From contig CAVOXY010000024.1 in NCBI GenBank assembly GCA_963700515.1, positions 186,001 to 250,000 of the forward strand: DNA of 64,000 nt, in the 5' to 3' direction. How positions within the stretch are numbered: position 1 is the first letter of the stretch; each line of letters opens with the position of its first letter. The notes beneath the pieces are model-generated. The model was not told the DNA's origin. It worked only from the letters and a program-made list of their open reading frames with translations, and searched no databases. The position numbers were made by a program, and so were the translations under genes. The stretch comes from JAJRVM01 sp963700515 (GTDB lineage: Bacteria > Planctomycetota > Planctomycetia > Pirellulales > Pirellulaceae). This document shows positions 28,108-38,750 of the stretch, in pieces.

Positions 28108-29560
28108 CTAGAAGGCGCCGTCCTTGCCACGTGGCGGCGCTCGCTTGCGAAAGGCGGGAGCACCTTCCGGCTCCTCGGCCGCGTTCGTCTTGGCACCTTC
28201 GACGGGGGCTGCTGAGCCCGTCCCCAGCGTGATCGTCTTCACATCCGCCCGCCACCCCATCAGGCTCAGCAACTTGTCGGGGCTCAGGCGATCGACACCG
28301 ATTTCCACGGCCGCTTTCATCTTTGCTTCATAGTCGTCTTTCTGAGCCTGATCAATGTCGCCAGTCGGCGACTCGGCACGGTCTTGCCCTGACGATCAAG
28401 TAACGTGTCTGCACCGATACTGTGTCATCGACGATGCCACCGTTGAGTTCGATCAGTTGTTTCAGCAAGTCGATGTTGTTGCGGCCGCTGCCGGTGATGT
28501 CGATATAACCGGCGATGGCGAAGTGAATGCGCTCCCCGGGTGACCAGGCGGGAGTAAAGATCAGATCGCCAGGCATGACGATATTTGAGAGATCGTCTTC
28601 CAGGATCTTACACATCGCCGAATGTTCGCCCAGGATCTGGAGCACTTCGATGCGTCCCTTGGGCTTGGCTTGCATCACGCCCGTCGTCGTCTTGTCGAAA
28701 ATGCTGAACGTCTGCTGCACGTTCAGATTGTCAGCCGAACCAATGTCAATGTAGAGGACCCCCTCCTGCTGATTGATCGAGGTGACCACTGCATCCGGCA
28801 CCTCGAACGACGTCGTCTCGGTGGCGTCGAACTTGATCCGGAGATCGTCGATGATCTTGGCCATATCATCGATCCGTTTGCCGGTCGTCTTCCGCTCGTC
28901 CTCAAGCTGCGTATTCAGCTCGACGATGCGGTTGTCCTTCTCGGTAATCTGGCCGGAGATTTCCTCCATGGTCTTACGCACGTCGGCCAGATCCTGGGTG
29001 AATTTCTCGCGTTCAGCCGCCAAATCGTTGCGGGCCTGCTGTTCACCGTCCTGGTATTTTTTCACCAAGTCGGCAGTCGATTTCTCCAAGTCCGCCTTCT
29101 GCTGGGTGAGCTGATTTTCGCTGCGCCGCAGATCGGTTAACTGCTGGTTCAAGTCGCGAATGCGGGACAGCAGAAACGCGGGGAGCGATTCGTAGTTGCG
29201 TGCCGTTTCGGTCTCTTGTTCTGCCGGCCCAAACAGCATCATGTTGTTCTTGAAATTGCGCTGCATCGTCGCCAACGCTGGATCGTCTGCGTCACTGCCG
29301 GGGAAGTTCGCCAGCGCATCCGCGATCTGGTTCCACGACTTGCCCTGCCCGGAAACCATGTAGGTCAACGTCTGCGACGTGTTCAGGGCCTTGGTTCGAT
29401 CCGCCGTGACGGTGGCGAGATCACTCGTCGCTTTTTCCGCCCTGCCACGCTGGGTCTCCGCCTTGCTGTAAAAGACATACGAGATCAAACACAACCCGAC
29501 GGTGAGCATGACCAACAGGATGAGTGCGATGTGAAGGCCCTGGTTCTCTCGCGACGCCAT
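28108..29560 (-). CDS. Membrane-anchored coiled-coil protein with BRCT-like region, one frameshift
   Basis: About 483 residues. Start MASRENQGLHIALILLVMLT gives an N-terminal transmembrane anchor. Residues of about 35-290 are Glu/Gln/Lys-rich heptad-like coiled coil (NQQLTDLRRSENQLTQQKAD, EKDNRIVELNTQLEDERK). A beta-rich part follows (EGVLYIDIGSADNLNVQQTF, GRIEVLQILGEHSAMCKI). Then HFAIAGYIDITGSGRNN and LKQLIELNGGIVDDTVSVQT, RYLIV resemble a BRCT fold. The C-terminus (QDRAESPTGDIDQAQKDDYE and a basic tail) is in another frame. The shift is near 28386. I recall similar proteins in planctomycetes without assigned function. Convergent with the membrane-protein gene at 27638. Confidence 0.7.
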
Positions 29561-30085
29561 ACTGATGACTCCTGAAATGGCGGAATTCCGCAAAACATGA
29601 TCGGCAACTGAGTTGCTTGTTGCCAGTCTGGATTTCGATAAGATGCCCCGGAGGCTCCCCGGAAACGACACCATCGAGACAACTAACGTGCAGACTCGTT
29701 GCGGTGCCGGGATCCAGTCCAAATAAACTCTGCTAAACTGCTGCAGGACAAGAACCTAGGTCGAGTGTAAACACGACTGGAGGGACTGTCAATAAATTCA
29801 GCAAGCCGGGGGAGCTGGAAAAACTGGGAAAAAAGGCGGTTTGGTGCGGTCGTGTCGGAAGAGTTGTCGTGGTGTGGTTCCTGTGGGGGGGCGGAGAGTG
29901 TGGAGCGAGTCTTCTGACCGCCGTCGGCGAAAGTCAAACGGAGCCAGAGTCGGGGATGTTGCGGGTGAACGAACCAGGGGACCTTGGTCCCGGCGAGCAT
30001 GGACGGGATAGGATCGACGGGATAGGATCCCGTCCTACGAAATGGGGCACGGTGCATGCCACAGGCCTACGTGAGGTGAGATCTG
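29561..30085. other. Intergenic between divergent genes, 525 bp
   Basis: Separates the coiled-coil gene from polA and should contain both promoters. It holds a tandem GGACGGGATAGGATC duplication and a perfect hairpin at 30016-30034, listed separately. No RNA gene or small ORF is convincing. Confidence 0.5.
30016..30034. repeat. Short perfect palindrome GACGGGAT-AGG-ATCCCGTC
   Basis: An 8-bp perfect stem with a 3-base loop, followed by CTACG, 52 bases before the polA start. The left half is duplicated just upstream (30002-30009). Its layout (stem, then CTACG) parallels the hairpin beside rpsT at 49828. It could be a dispersed REP-like element. Confidence 0.75.
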
Positions 30086-32928
30086 ATGAACGACAACGCA
30101 CGCCAGCGGCGGTTGGCCGGTTTTGAGGACGCGGAATTGCCGTCTGCGGCGGAGGGAGCGGCGCGCGATCGCGCTGCGGCGGAGCCTCCACGCGCCGCCG
30201 CGGACCGTGGCCGTGAAATCCGACTCGACGGCAAGACTGTCTACGTGCTGGATGCTCACTCGCTCATCTACCAGGTCTTTCATGCATTGCCGGAAATGAG
30301 TGGTCCGGCGGGGCAGCCGGTGGGTGCCATTCACGGATTCTTGCGGGACATCGTGGACATTCTGGAGCGGCGAAAGCCGGACTGTCTGCTGTGTGCGTTT
30401 GACCCACCAGGGAAGACGTTTCGGCACGACATTTACGAGCCATACAAGGCGAATCGAAAGCCGATGCCGGACGATCTGCGGCCGCAGATTCCCAACATCC
30501 AGCGGTTTCTGCAGGCGCTGGCGATTCCTGTCCTGGCGGTGGTGGGATACGAAGCGGACGACGTGTTGGCCACGGTTGCCTGGCAAACGCAGCGGTTAGG
30601 GGGCGAGTGCTTCCTGGTGACCAGCGACAAGGACTGCCGCCAATTGATCAATGACCAGGTCAAGCTCTACAACATCCGCAAGAACGAAGTGGTGGATGCC
30701 CAGGCCGTGGAGCAGCAGTGGGGGATTCGGCCGGACCAGGTGGTCGATTTCCAGGCGATGTGGGGCGATTCCACCGACAACATTCCGGGGATTCCCGGCA
30801 TCGGTCAGAAGACGGCTGCACAGCTACTGGTCGAATACGACACGCTCGAGGGAATCTGGCAGCACGTCGACGACATCGCCGGTGCCAAGCGACGCGAGAA
30901 TATTCGTAGCAGTCGGGAGTTGGCGCTGCTGAGTCGCCAGTTGGTACGATTGTCGCGTGACGTACCGGTGGCGATCGACTGGGAGTCTTCCCATGTAGGA
31001 GGGATCGACCAGGAGGCGGTCCTCGCGCTCTGTGCCGAATTTGGATTTCAGGGTTTGCGTGAGCGTCTGACGGGACTGTCGGTAGCAGCTGCCCCGGCGG
31101 TGTGGCAGAGCCGGTACGAAACGGTGGCCACCGAGGCCGCTCTGGCCGAATTGGCATCGGAGCTGAGCCGGCAGGCTCGGGTGTCGGTCGACACGGAGAC
31201 CACGTCGACGCACGCGCGGTGGGCCGACATCGTGGGATACTCATTTGCCTGGGAGCCGGGACACGCCGTATATGTCCCGGTACGTGCTCCCGCCACGGAC
31301 CGGCCACTCGATGCCGCCGCCGCCCGAGAGGCGTTGCGGCCGGTCCTGGAGGACGAGCGGATCCAGAAGGTTGGTCAGAATCTGAAATACGACATGATCG
31401 TACTGCGTGGGGCCGGAGTGCGATTGCGAGGTGTGGCATTCGATACGATGGTGGCCGACTACCTGTTGGCTCCGGGCGAGCGGAATCACGGCATGGACGA
31501 CCTGGCCAAGCGGTACTTGAATCACGAGACGATCCGAATCAGCGAGTTGATTGGGACCGGCAAGCAGCAGCGGCGGATGGACCAGGTCCCGGTCGCATTG
31601 GTCACCCCTTATGCCGCGGAGGATGCCGACGTGCCGCTGCGACTGGCCGACATCCTGTCGGCGCGGCTGATCGAGGAAGGGTTGGATGAACTCTTCCACA
31701 CGCTCGAAATGCCCCTGATTGAAGTGCTCGCCGAAATGGAGTTCAACGGGATCAAGGTCGATGTGCCGCTGCTGGGTCGGTTGAGCGAGCAATATGGCCG
31801 TCGCATGGCCGAGTTGGAGAGCGAGATCTATCAACTGGCAGGTGGCCCGTTCAACATCGATTCGCCCAGACAACTGGCCAAGATTCTGTTTGAGCAGCTT
31901 GGTTTGCCGGTCGTCAAGAAAACCAAGACGGGGCCCAGCACGGACGTGAGCGTGCTGAACCAATTGGCTCAGCAGCACCCGCTGCCGGCCCGCATTATCG
32001 AATACCGCCAGCAGGCGAAGCTGAAGAGCACGTATGTGGATGCCTTGCCGGCTCTCGTACACCCCACGACCAAGCGTGTCCACACGTCGTTCAAGCAAGA
32101 CGTGGCGGCCACGGGCCGACTCAGTTCGACCGATCCCAATCTGCAGAACATTCCGGTCCGGACGCGCGACGGCCGAGAGATTCGCGCGGCCTTCATTCCC
32201 GGGCGAAGACGGCTGGCAGCTGTTGTGCGCCGACTATTCGCAGATCGAACTGCGTGTGCTGGCTCATTTTTCCCGGGACGAGGCGCTGTTGCACGCCTTT
32301 GCCGAAGACCGAGACATTCACGCTCAGGTGGCCAGCGAGGTTTACGGCGTGGCTCTGGAGGATGTGACGGCGGAGATGCGCCGCGCCGCCAAGGCCATCA
32401 ATTTCGGCGTGATCTACGGTCAGAGTCCGTTTGGACTGGCGAAATCGCTGGCCATCGAAAAAGAGGAGGCGGCCGCCTTCATCGACGCCTACTTCGCTCG
32501 TTATCCGGGGGTCGACAAGTTTATGGAGGAAGTACTGGCAGACTGCCGCCAAAGCGGATATGTTAGTACAGCCTTGGGGCGCCGCCGGGCCATCCGAGGA
32601 GCTCGCGACCCCGCGCTTGCGGGATGGATCTCGTCAACGAAACCTGCCCGAACGCATCGCCATCAACACGGTCATTCAGGGATCGGCGGCGGACCTGATC
32701 AAGCAGGCCATGATTCGCGTCTATCACCGCCTGCAAGCTGAGCGGTTGCAGGCACGGATGCTGCTGCAGATCCACGACGAACTCGTATTTGAAGCCCCGG
32801 CCGACGAACTGGACACGCTGGCCGCCTTGGTGGTGGAGGAAATGACGTCCGTCGGCGACCTGTCCGTGCCACTGAAAGTCGATGTCAAAGTCGGGGCGAA
32901 TTGGGCTCAGTGCGAGCCGATGGCTTGA
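30086..32928 (+). CDS. polA: DNA polymerase I, two frameshifts
   Basis: About 947 residues, three-domain Pol I. 5' nuclease: VYVLDAHSLIYQVFHALPEM, AFDPPGKTFRHDIYEPYKAN, VVGYEADDVLATVA, VTSDKDCRQL, GDSTDNIPGIPGIGQKTA. 3'-5' exonuclease region: RVSVDTETTSTHARWADIVG and NLKYDMIVLRGAG, so proofreading Asp and Glu are kept. Polymerase: ATGRLSSTDPNLQNIPVRT, motif A LLCADYSQIELRVLAHFS, motif B RRAAKAINFGVIYGQSPFGL, motif C LLQIHDELVFEAP. Shifts lie near 32205 (one extra C after CCCGGG) and 32620-32640. The N-terminal 45 residues are an unusual Arg/Ala-rich extension. coaE follows after 77 bp. Confidence 0.95.
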
Positions 32929-33005
32929 AACGCCCGATGCGAAGGGCTGGGTGTGAAGTGGGGCATCCGCGTGGCGCAACATCTGACAAAAACTTCCGCG
33001 ACACG

Positions 33006-33753
33006 ATGGCGACTGCCATGGTTGTAATTGGTGTGACCGGCGGCATCGCTGCCGGGAAATCGTTTGTCACGCGCGAGCTCGGTCGTTGGGGGCCGCGGTT
33101 CTCGATGCGGATCGCCTCGGGCATGCGGTCTTGCGACTGCTGGAGGTCAAGCTGGCCCTCTATCGGCGCTGGGGTAGGCCCGTGTTTGGCGACCGCGTGG
33201 CGGGTGGCAGTCCGTCGCGCGAGCGGCCGGCGGGAGAATCGAGCTGCTGACGGAGGTTCCGCCGGTAGGAGTGAATCGGCGGAGCAAACCGGGTGTGGGG
33301 ACGAGTGGGTACGTGGGCGGAGCGTGGATCGGGGGGCCGTGGCTGATCGCGTCTTTGCCCCTCCACCGGCCGGTCCGTGCGAGCTGGCATTTCTGGAGAG
33401 TCTGACGCATCCGCTGATCGAAGCGCTCCTGGCCCGGCGGCTGGAGCGATTACGTCGCCGAGGCCGTTTTTCGGCGGCCGTGCTGGACGCTCCGGTGTTA
33501 TATAAAGCGGGCTGGGATGCGTACTGCGACACGATTCTGTTTGTGGATGCTCCGTGGGAGGTGCGGGCCGCCCGTGCGGCTCGCCGTGGCTGGTCGCGCG
33601 AGCAACTGGCAGGCTGCGGCAGGCGATGCAACCGAGTTTGGAGCAGCAGCGAGAGCGAGCGGATGTGGTGATTGACAACGGCGCGGCGGCGGCGGAGACG
33701 ACTGAGCAAATTGAGAGGTTCTGGCAATCTCTGGCTCCGACTGGGCAAAATAG
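33006..33753 (+). CDS. coaE: Dephospho-CoA kinase, several frameshifts
   Basis: Identified from pieces in three frames: P-loop VIGVTGGIAAGKSFVTRELG, then AAVLDADRLGHAVLRLLEVK, then VDRGAVADRVFAPPPAGP, LAFLESLTHPLIEALLARRL, FSAAVLDAPVLYKAGWDAYC, TILFVDAPWEVRAARAARRG and QQRERADVVIDNGAAAA. This is the last step of CoA synthesis. Shifts lie near 33090 (a GGGGG run), 33200-33240 and 33610-33620. Between ALYRRWGRPVFGD and the VDRGAVA segment there are about 110 bp of Gly/Ser/Arg low-complexity sequence not typical of the family. The exact C-terminus is unresolved, and a TAG at 33751 is the nearest plausible stop. Coordinates are approximate. Confidence 0.82.
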
Positions 33754-34043
33754 AGCGCTATCCGAGGGTGATTTTTGGGGAACCGCCCTTCACCTGGAGG
33801 CAGGAAACTTGATAATGAGGGGGATGGATACCTCTGGTCCAGCCCCTCTTAGACGTTGTCCGCGTCGGTGCGGCGACGTCGGCCGTTCTGACGCGGTATT
33901 GCCTGCTGCGCGGACACGGAGAATTCGGCCGTCCGGAAGCGGTCTCGTCCCTGGCATCCAATCCTTCATGCTGAACGCCATGACCCACCGCCGCGCACCG
34001 TCTGCGTGCTCGGCCTCAGCGCCCATCAGGAGCCTCCATTGCT

Positions 34044-35555
34044 ATGAGCACTCGAGCAACTCGAATTCGAATCGCTCCGATCCTCGCGGCGATCGCCGCA
34101 AGAGCACCGTTCGGCGGCGCGCCGAAACCAAGCCGCAGTCCTCCGGCGAGAAACCGGCGGGAGACGATCCTTATCTGTACGACGACGAGGCCAACGGACC
34201 ACTTTCTTTGGCGGAAGAACTGGCCGACGAGGCCGATCGTGGCGTGAAGGACGAGACCAACGATCGCTACGAGAAGATCAAGCAGGGCGAGATCCACATT
34301 GCTGAGCTGCAGAAGCTGAGCATGTCGGAGTTGATTGAGGAGGCGCGGCAGGAGAACGTCACGGACGTCGCCGGCATGAAGAAGCAGGACCTGATCTTCC
34401 GCATCTTGAAAGAACGCGTGAAGATGAACGGACTGATGTACGGCGAAGGGACCCTGGAGATCCTGCCGGACGGGTTTGGATTTCTTGCGCAGCCCCGACT
34501 ACCACTACCTGTCCTGTCCCGACGACATCTACGTTTCTCCCAGCCAGATTCGTCGCTTTGGTCTGCAGACCGGGTCGACCGTGTCGGGGCAGATCCGCCC
34601 GCCCAAGGAGAACGAGCGGTACTTTGCGCTGTTGCGCGTCGAGGCGATCAACTACCAAGATCCCAATCTGATGGCGGACAAGGTCCAGTTCGACGATCTG
34701 ACGCCGCTGCATCCCGATACGCGAATCGTGATGGAGACCGAGCCGCAAGAGGTGGCCACGCGAGTCGTCGACCTGATGTCCCCGATCGGTTTTGGGCAGC
34801 GCGGTTTGATTGTCAGCCCGCCCCGCGCCGGCAAGACGATTCTGCTGCAGAAGATGGCCCGTGCGGTCCTGAAGAACTATCCGGACGCTTACGTCATCAT
34901 GCTGCTGATCGACGAACGGCCGGAAGAAGTGACCGACATGGAGCGGGAGGTCAAGGGCCCGAACTGCGAAGTCATCAGCTCGACCTTCGACGAACCGTCC
35001 TCGCGGCACGTCCAGGTCTCGGAGATGGTGATTGAGAAGGCCAAGCGGATGGTGGAGTATGGCACGGACGTGGTCATCTTCCTCGATTCCATCACGCGAT
35101 TGGCACGGGCCTGGAACGCCGAATGCCCGCAGTCGGGCAAGATCCTCTCGGGTGGCCTGGACGCCAACGCCCTGCAGAACCCCAAGCGGTTCTTCGGCTC
35201 GGCCCGCAAGGTGGAGGAAGGTGGCTCGCTGACGATTCTGGCCACCGCGCTGGTCGACACGGGCAGCAAGATGGACGAAGTGATCTTCGAAGAATTCAAG
35301 GGGACCGGCAACCTGGAGATCGTGCTCGATCGCAAACTGGTCGACCGCCGCATCTGGCCGGCCATTGATATCAACCGCAGCGGCACGCGGCGCGAGGAGA
35401 TGCTGATGGATCCGGAGGAGTATCGGCGCGTCTGTGTGTTGCGGCGTGTGCTGAGCGAAATGAACTCGCCCGATGCCATGGAACTGCTGGTCACCCGCCT
35501 GCAGAAGACCAAATCCAACGCCGAGTTTCTGATGAGTATGAACATGAACGCCTGA
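34044..35555 (+). CDS. rho: Transcription termination factor Rho, at least two frameshifts
   Basis: About 500 residues. ATG 34044 has CAGGAG 12 bases upstream, but its frame must shift before about 34160, where GDDPYLYDDEANGPLSLAEE begins, and again near 34484 (an extra T before CGCAGC). The N-terminal extension is acidic and basic low-complexity. Then come LSMSELIEEARQENVTDVAG, the cold-shock domain ILPDGFGFL plus RSPDYHYLSCPDDIYVSPSQ, the P-loop LIVSPPRAGKTILLQKMARA, Walker B VVIFLDSITRLARAWN and the C-terminal GTGNLEIVLDRKLVDRR. Rho is a hexameric RNA helicase that ends transcripts. ribH follows. Confidence 0.94.
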
Positions 35556-35607
35556 GGGTTCTCCGGCTGCCACGTAGTCCCCTTTTTTCCGTCCAGGACT
35601 CGTCCCC

Positions 35608-36078
35608 ATGCCCAATCATTTTGACTCGGCGGCGTCTCCCCTCGCCGACGCTCGGTTTGCCATCGTGGTGGCCCGTTACAACCACATGATTACGGACAAA
35701 TTGCTCGCGGGAGCCGTGGAGACGCTGACGGCCCAGGGAGTGCCTGACGCGGCCATTGACGTGGCGCACGTGCCGGGGGCCTGGGAGATTCCTCTGGTCG
35801 CGCAGCGCCTGGCACGCGGCGGCCACTATGCTGCCGTGATTTGTCTGGGAGCGGTGGTGCGCGGCGAAACGACCCACGACCAGCATATCAATCGGCAGGT
35901 CAGCATCTCGCTCGGGCAGATCGCCCTGCAGTATGATCTTCCCGTCCTGTTCGGCGTGCTGACCTGCAATACGATGGAGCAGGCGATTCATCGCGCGGGC
36001 GGCAATGTCGGCAACAAGGGGAGCGAGTGTGCCCAGGCCGCGCTGGACATGGTCCAACTCATGCGGTCGCTGCCATGA
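35608..36078 (+). CDS. ribH: 6,7-dimethyl-8-ribityllumazine synthase
   Basis: 156 residues, intact. It makes the lumazine precursor of riboflavin. Family signatures: FAIVVARYNHMITDKLLAGA, the substrate loop VPGAWEIPLVAQRLA, the active-site His in GAVVRGETTHDQHINRQ, and the C-terminal PVLFGVLTCNTMEQAIHRAG, NVGNKGSECAQAALDM. Followed by nusB after 95 bp, the common ribH-nusB pairing. Confidence 0.96.
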   Translation: MPNHFDSAASPLADARFAIVVARYNHMITDKLLAGAVETLTAQGVPDAAIDVAHVPGAWEIPLVAQRLARGGHYAAVICLGAVVRGETTHDQHINRQVSISLGQIALQYDLPVLFGVLTCNTMEQAIHRAGGNVGNKGSECAQAALDMVQLMRSLP

Positions 36079-36173
36079 GGCCCACACGCGTGCTCCCGGG
36101 GAGGACTTTCCACACCCCGCAGCGATTTCCAAACCATCACCCAACCACTCACAACCTTGTACCGATCACCCCT

Positions 36174-36602
36174 ATGTCGCGACGAAGCCGAGCTCGAGAA
36201 GTTGTCCTCCAGGTGCTGTACGAGGATGACATGAATCCGGGGCACAGCCTGGTGGTGTCGGATCAGTTCCTCCGCCGCCGTCTCAGCAACGCTCAGGAAC
36301 TGATTGAATTCGCCAACGCGCTGGTGGCCGGCGTGCGACGCAATCGCCGTGAACTGGATCAGCTGCTGGCCGAGCGAGCCACGAACTGGAGTCTCAAACG
36401 GATGGCCGTGACCGATCGCAATGTCCTGCGACTCGGCGCCTACGAGATCCTCTTCACGGACACTCCCGATCGCGTGGCCATCAACGAAGCCGTCGATTTG
36501 GCCAAACGCTTTGGCACACACCAATCCGCTCAATTCGTCAATGGGATCCTCGACCGCTTCCTCAAAGAAGCGAAAGGGGAGGCGGAGGAGGTGAGCGAGT
36601 GA
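36174..36602 (+). CDS. nusB: Transcription antitermination factor NusB
   Basis: 142 residues starting MSRRSRAREVVLQVLYEDDM at 36174. The frame is open upstream, but that part is not NusB-like. Helical features include FANALVAGVRRNRRELDQLL, WSLKRMAVTDRNVLRLGAYE, INEAVDLAKRFGTHQSAQFV and NGILDRFLKE. It binds boxA RNA with S10 during rRNA transcription. Intact, between ribH and ftsY. Confidence 0.94.
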   Translation: MSRRSRAREVVLQVLYEDDMNPGHSLVVSDQFLRRRLSNAQELIEFANALVAGVRRNRRELDQLLAERATNWSLKRMAVTDRNVLRLGAYEILFTDTPDRVAINEAVDLAKRFGTHQSAQFVNGILDRFLKEAKGEAEEVSE

Positions 36603-36651
36603 CCGGTGTTGCTGTGTCCCACGGCGCGGGAGGGGAGTGAGAATAGGATTA

Positions 36652-36681
36652 GGAGTAAGAGAGTAAGAGTAAGAGTAAGAG
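36652..36681. repeat. Short hexamer array (AGTAAG)
   Basis: About four to five units of AGAGTA/AGTAAG in the nusB-ftsY spacer. It is the reverse complement of the (TTACTC)n array at 10651, placed in the sense strand of the flanking genes. One unit deviates (AGGATTAGG at its left edge). Confidence 0.75.
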
Positions 36682-36719
36682 TTTGCTGTCGGAGACGGTG
36701 AACGGTTACATTAATTTGT

Positions 36720-36739
36720 AGCCACCCTGAGGGGTGGCT
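36720..36739. repeat. Short hairpin AGCCACCC-TGAG-GGGTGGCT
   Basis: A perfect 8-bp stem with a four-base loop, 41 bases before the ftsY start. No T-tract follows, so it is not a standard terminator. It may be a dispersed palindromic element or a processing/attenuation hairpin. Confidence 0.65.
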
Positions 36740-36779
36740 GGGGAATCTGCTCACGAATTCACGAGCCTGTTGAATTGCC

Positions 36780-37794
36780 ATGGCCCTTTTTGATCGTTTC
36801 AAGAAAACCAATCCATCGGACGATGTGCCTGACCCACCCAACCCTGACGAACAGCCCAAAACAGGGCTCTTCGCCCGATTTCGCCAGGGGCTCAAGAAGA
36901 CTTCGGATCTGCTCCATACCGACCTTCGCGACTTGTTCAAGCGTGAAGGACGGTTGGTTGATCAGGAGTTTCTAGATGAGCTGTTCGCCAAGCTGGTGAA
37001 GACGGACATGGGAGGTGGTCCGGCACGTGAGATTCGCGATCGCGTGCAGGGCGAATATCGTGGTCGCATGGTGCAGATGGAGGATATCCTCGCCTCCGTG
37101 CAAGCCTCGCTGCGCGAGTTGATGGCGCAGGAACAGCAGCCGATCCAATTCGCGGCCAGCGGTCCGACAGTCATCATGGTGGTGGGTGTGAACGGGTCGG
37201 GCAAGACGACCTCGATCGCCAAACTGGCCTATCATGTTCGCCACACAGGGCCGGCGCGTCGTGTTGGGGGCCGGCGACACGTTCCGCGCGGCGGCGGTCG
37301 AGCAACTCACGATCTGGGCGGAGCGGATTGGAGCGGAGATCGTGACCGGCAAAGCCGGCGGCGATCCGGCCAGCGTCGCGCACCAGGCCGTCGCACGAGC
37401 CATTGAGACGGGAGCGGATGTCTGTATCATCGACACCGCCGGACGACTGCAAACACAGGTCAATCTGATGAAGCAGTTGGAGAAGATTCGCCACGTCGTC
37501 GGCCAGCTGATTCCCGCAGCGCCGCACGAAGTGCTGCTGGTCTTGGACGCGACGGCCGGGCAGAACGGGATCAGCCAGGCGAAAGGGTTCTCGGAGGCCG
37601 CCGGGTGTACCGGTATCGTGCTGGCCAAGCTGGACGGGACTGCCAAAGGGGGTGTCGTGATTCCGATTCGCAGGCAATTCGCTTTGCCCGTGAAGTATGT
37701 CGGACTGGGCGAAACCGCAGAGGATCTGGCGCTGTTCGATGTCGATCGATTTCTCCAGGCGCTGTTCTCCGACGACGATACCGAGCGGAAGTGA
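36780..37794 (+). CDS. ftsY: Signal recognition particle receptor FtsY, one frameshift
   Basis: About 338 residues with a short N-terminal A region (LFDRFKKTNPSDDVPDPPN), then the N domain (FLDELFAKLVKTDMGGGPAR), G1 in MVVGVNGSGKTTSIAKLAYH, GAGDTFRAAAVEQLTIWAER, VCIIDTAGRLQTQVNLMKQL, AKLDGTAKGGVVIPI and VGLGETAEDLALFD. It docks ribosome-SRP complexes at the membrane through GTP hydrolysis. The shift is near 37248: removing one G from CACAGGGCCGG joins RHT to GRRVVLGAGD. A likely start is ATG 36780. Confidence 0.94.
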
Positions 37795-37866
37795 CGGTCC
37801 GCGCCGCACGCGGCGCCACACGACGTGATGCCAGCCTGCGATCGACTGGTCAGCTACGTTCAAGCA

Positions 37867-38240
37867 ACCGGCCTATCAGGCTTCCGTCGGGTTTATCCCG
37901 GCGGGGCCCCAACTGGTGAGCTACCGCCAGGCCATCCACCGATCAGGCTTCCGTCGGGTATATCCCGGCGGAGCCCCAACTGGTGCGCTACCGCCAGACC
38001 ATCCACCTATCAGGCTTCCGTCGGGTATATCCCGGCGGAGCCCCAACTGGTCCGCTACCTTCAGACCATCCACCGGTCCGGCTTCCGTCGGGTTTATCCC
38101 GGCGGGGCCACAACTGGTCAGCTACCGCCAGGCCATGACACACCGTCGGTCGAGTCCCCAACGTGCCATCACACCGGCACGCCTTCGAGACCGAATCAGG
38201 CCGCGGCCTATTTCGGCCTCGGCGGGGCGCCGTTTTGCCT
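37867..38240 (+). repeat. Composite repeat with 67-bp tandem units, copy 1
   Basis: Four units start exactly 67 bp apart (37880, 37947, 38014, 38081). Each reads GCTTCCGTCGGGTATATCCC then GGCGGAGCC, CAACTGGT, GCTACC and CCATCCACC. A non-tandem tail (GACACACCGTCGGTCGAGTC, CCAACGTGCCATCACACCGG and on to about 38240) follows. The same units and tail recur at 40722-41000 in the same orientation. Because 67 is not a multiple of three, frames through it cycle and give repeated peptides on both strands. They are not genes. Confidence 0.92.
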
Positions 38241-38750
38241 TTGGGCGCCCGCCTTGGCCAGCACACTCTGCATCTCCGCTCCAGTAGCCGGCCAGTTCTC
38301 ACTCCGCCGCGATGATCCCGATGATCCCGACGAGGCCAGCGGAACGAGCGGAACAGAAATGGGACGTGCCTGGATGCCTACAAGGGCGAGTTCTCATCGC
38401 GCCACGCGGCGTCTCTCGAGTTGGAAACTCCAGGGTAGACCTGCCCTTATGCCCGTTCCGGCGCCCGCTCGACGGCAGCTTTTCTCCAACCGTCATGGCT
38501 TAACACTCCGACTGCGCGACTCCGGCTGGGAGATGGTAATCCGAGACCATTGCGCTAAATCATCACCGTGGCAGCAGTCGAATAAAAGCATTGGTATTCG
38601 AATCCACCGAAGCAGAGCCGGACGCTCGCGCCTGGCTGATGTTGGTGTTGCTGGAGACTAACCCACCCACACGCGTTGTGTAACAGTGTGTGTTTGGCAC
38701 ACATTCCTGCCATTGCCCCCACCCATGCATCCATTTGCGGAGTACTGAAG
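38241..38750. other. Intergenic upstream of the porin gene, 510 bp
   Basis: Presumably contains the porin promoter. A frame near 38600-38680 looks weakly coding, but has no start or relatives that I know. A TATTCGAATCCACC near 38594 resembles a tRNA T-loop, but no cloverleaf can be drawn around it. Confidence 0.35.

Noticed and set aside
30086..37794. Programmed ribosomal frameshifting in polA, rho, coaE and ftsY
   Set aside because: Shifts fall at different points, in different directions, without shared slippery sequences, and mostly in short G or C runs. Sequencing error explains them better.
37867..38147. Possible CRISPR array
   Set aside because: The 67-bp units are directly adjacent with no unique spacers between short repeats, and no cas gene is in the window.
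38580..38620. tRNA T-arm-like sequence TATTCGAATCCACC
   Set aside because: No acceptor, D or anticodon stems can be drawn around it.
37825..38661. Plus-strand frame with repeated RLPSGISRRSPNW peptides, and the minus-strand counterparts at 40552-41016
   Set aside because: They arise from the 67-bp tandem units. The unit length is not a multiple of three, the two strands both stay open, and no start or known domain is present.
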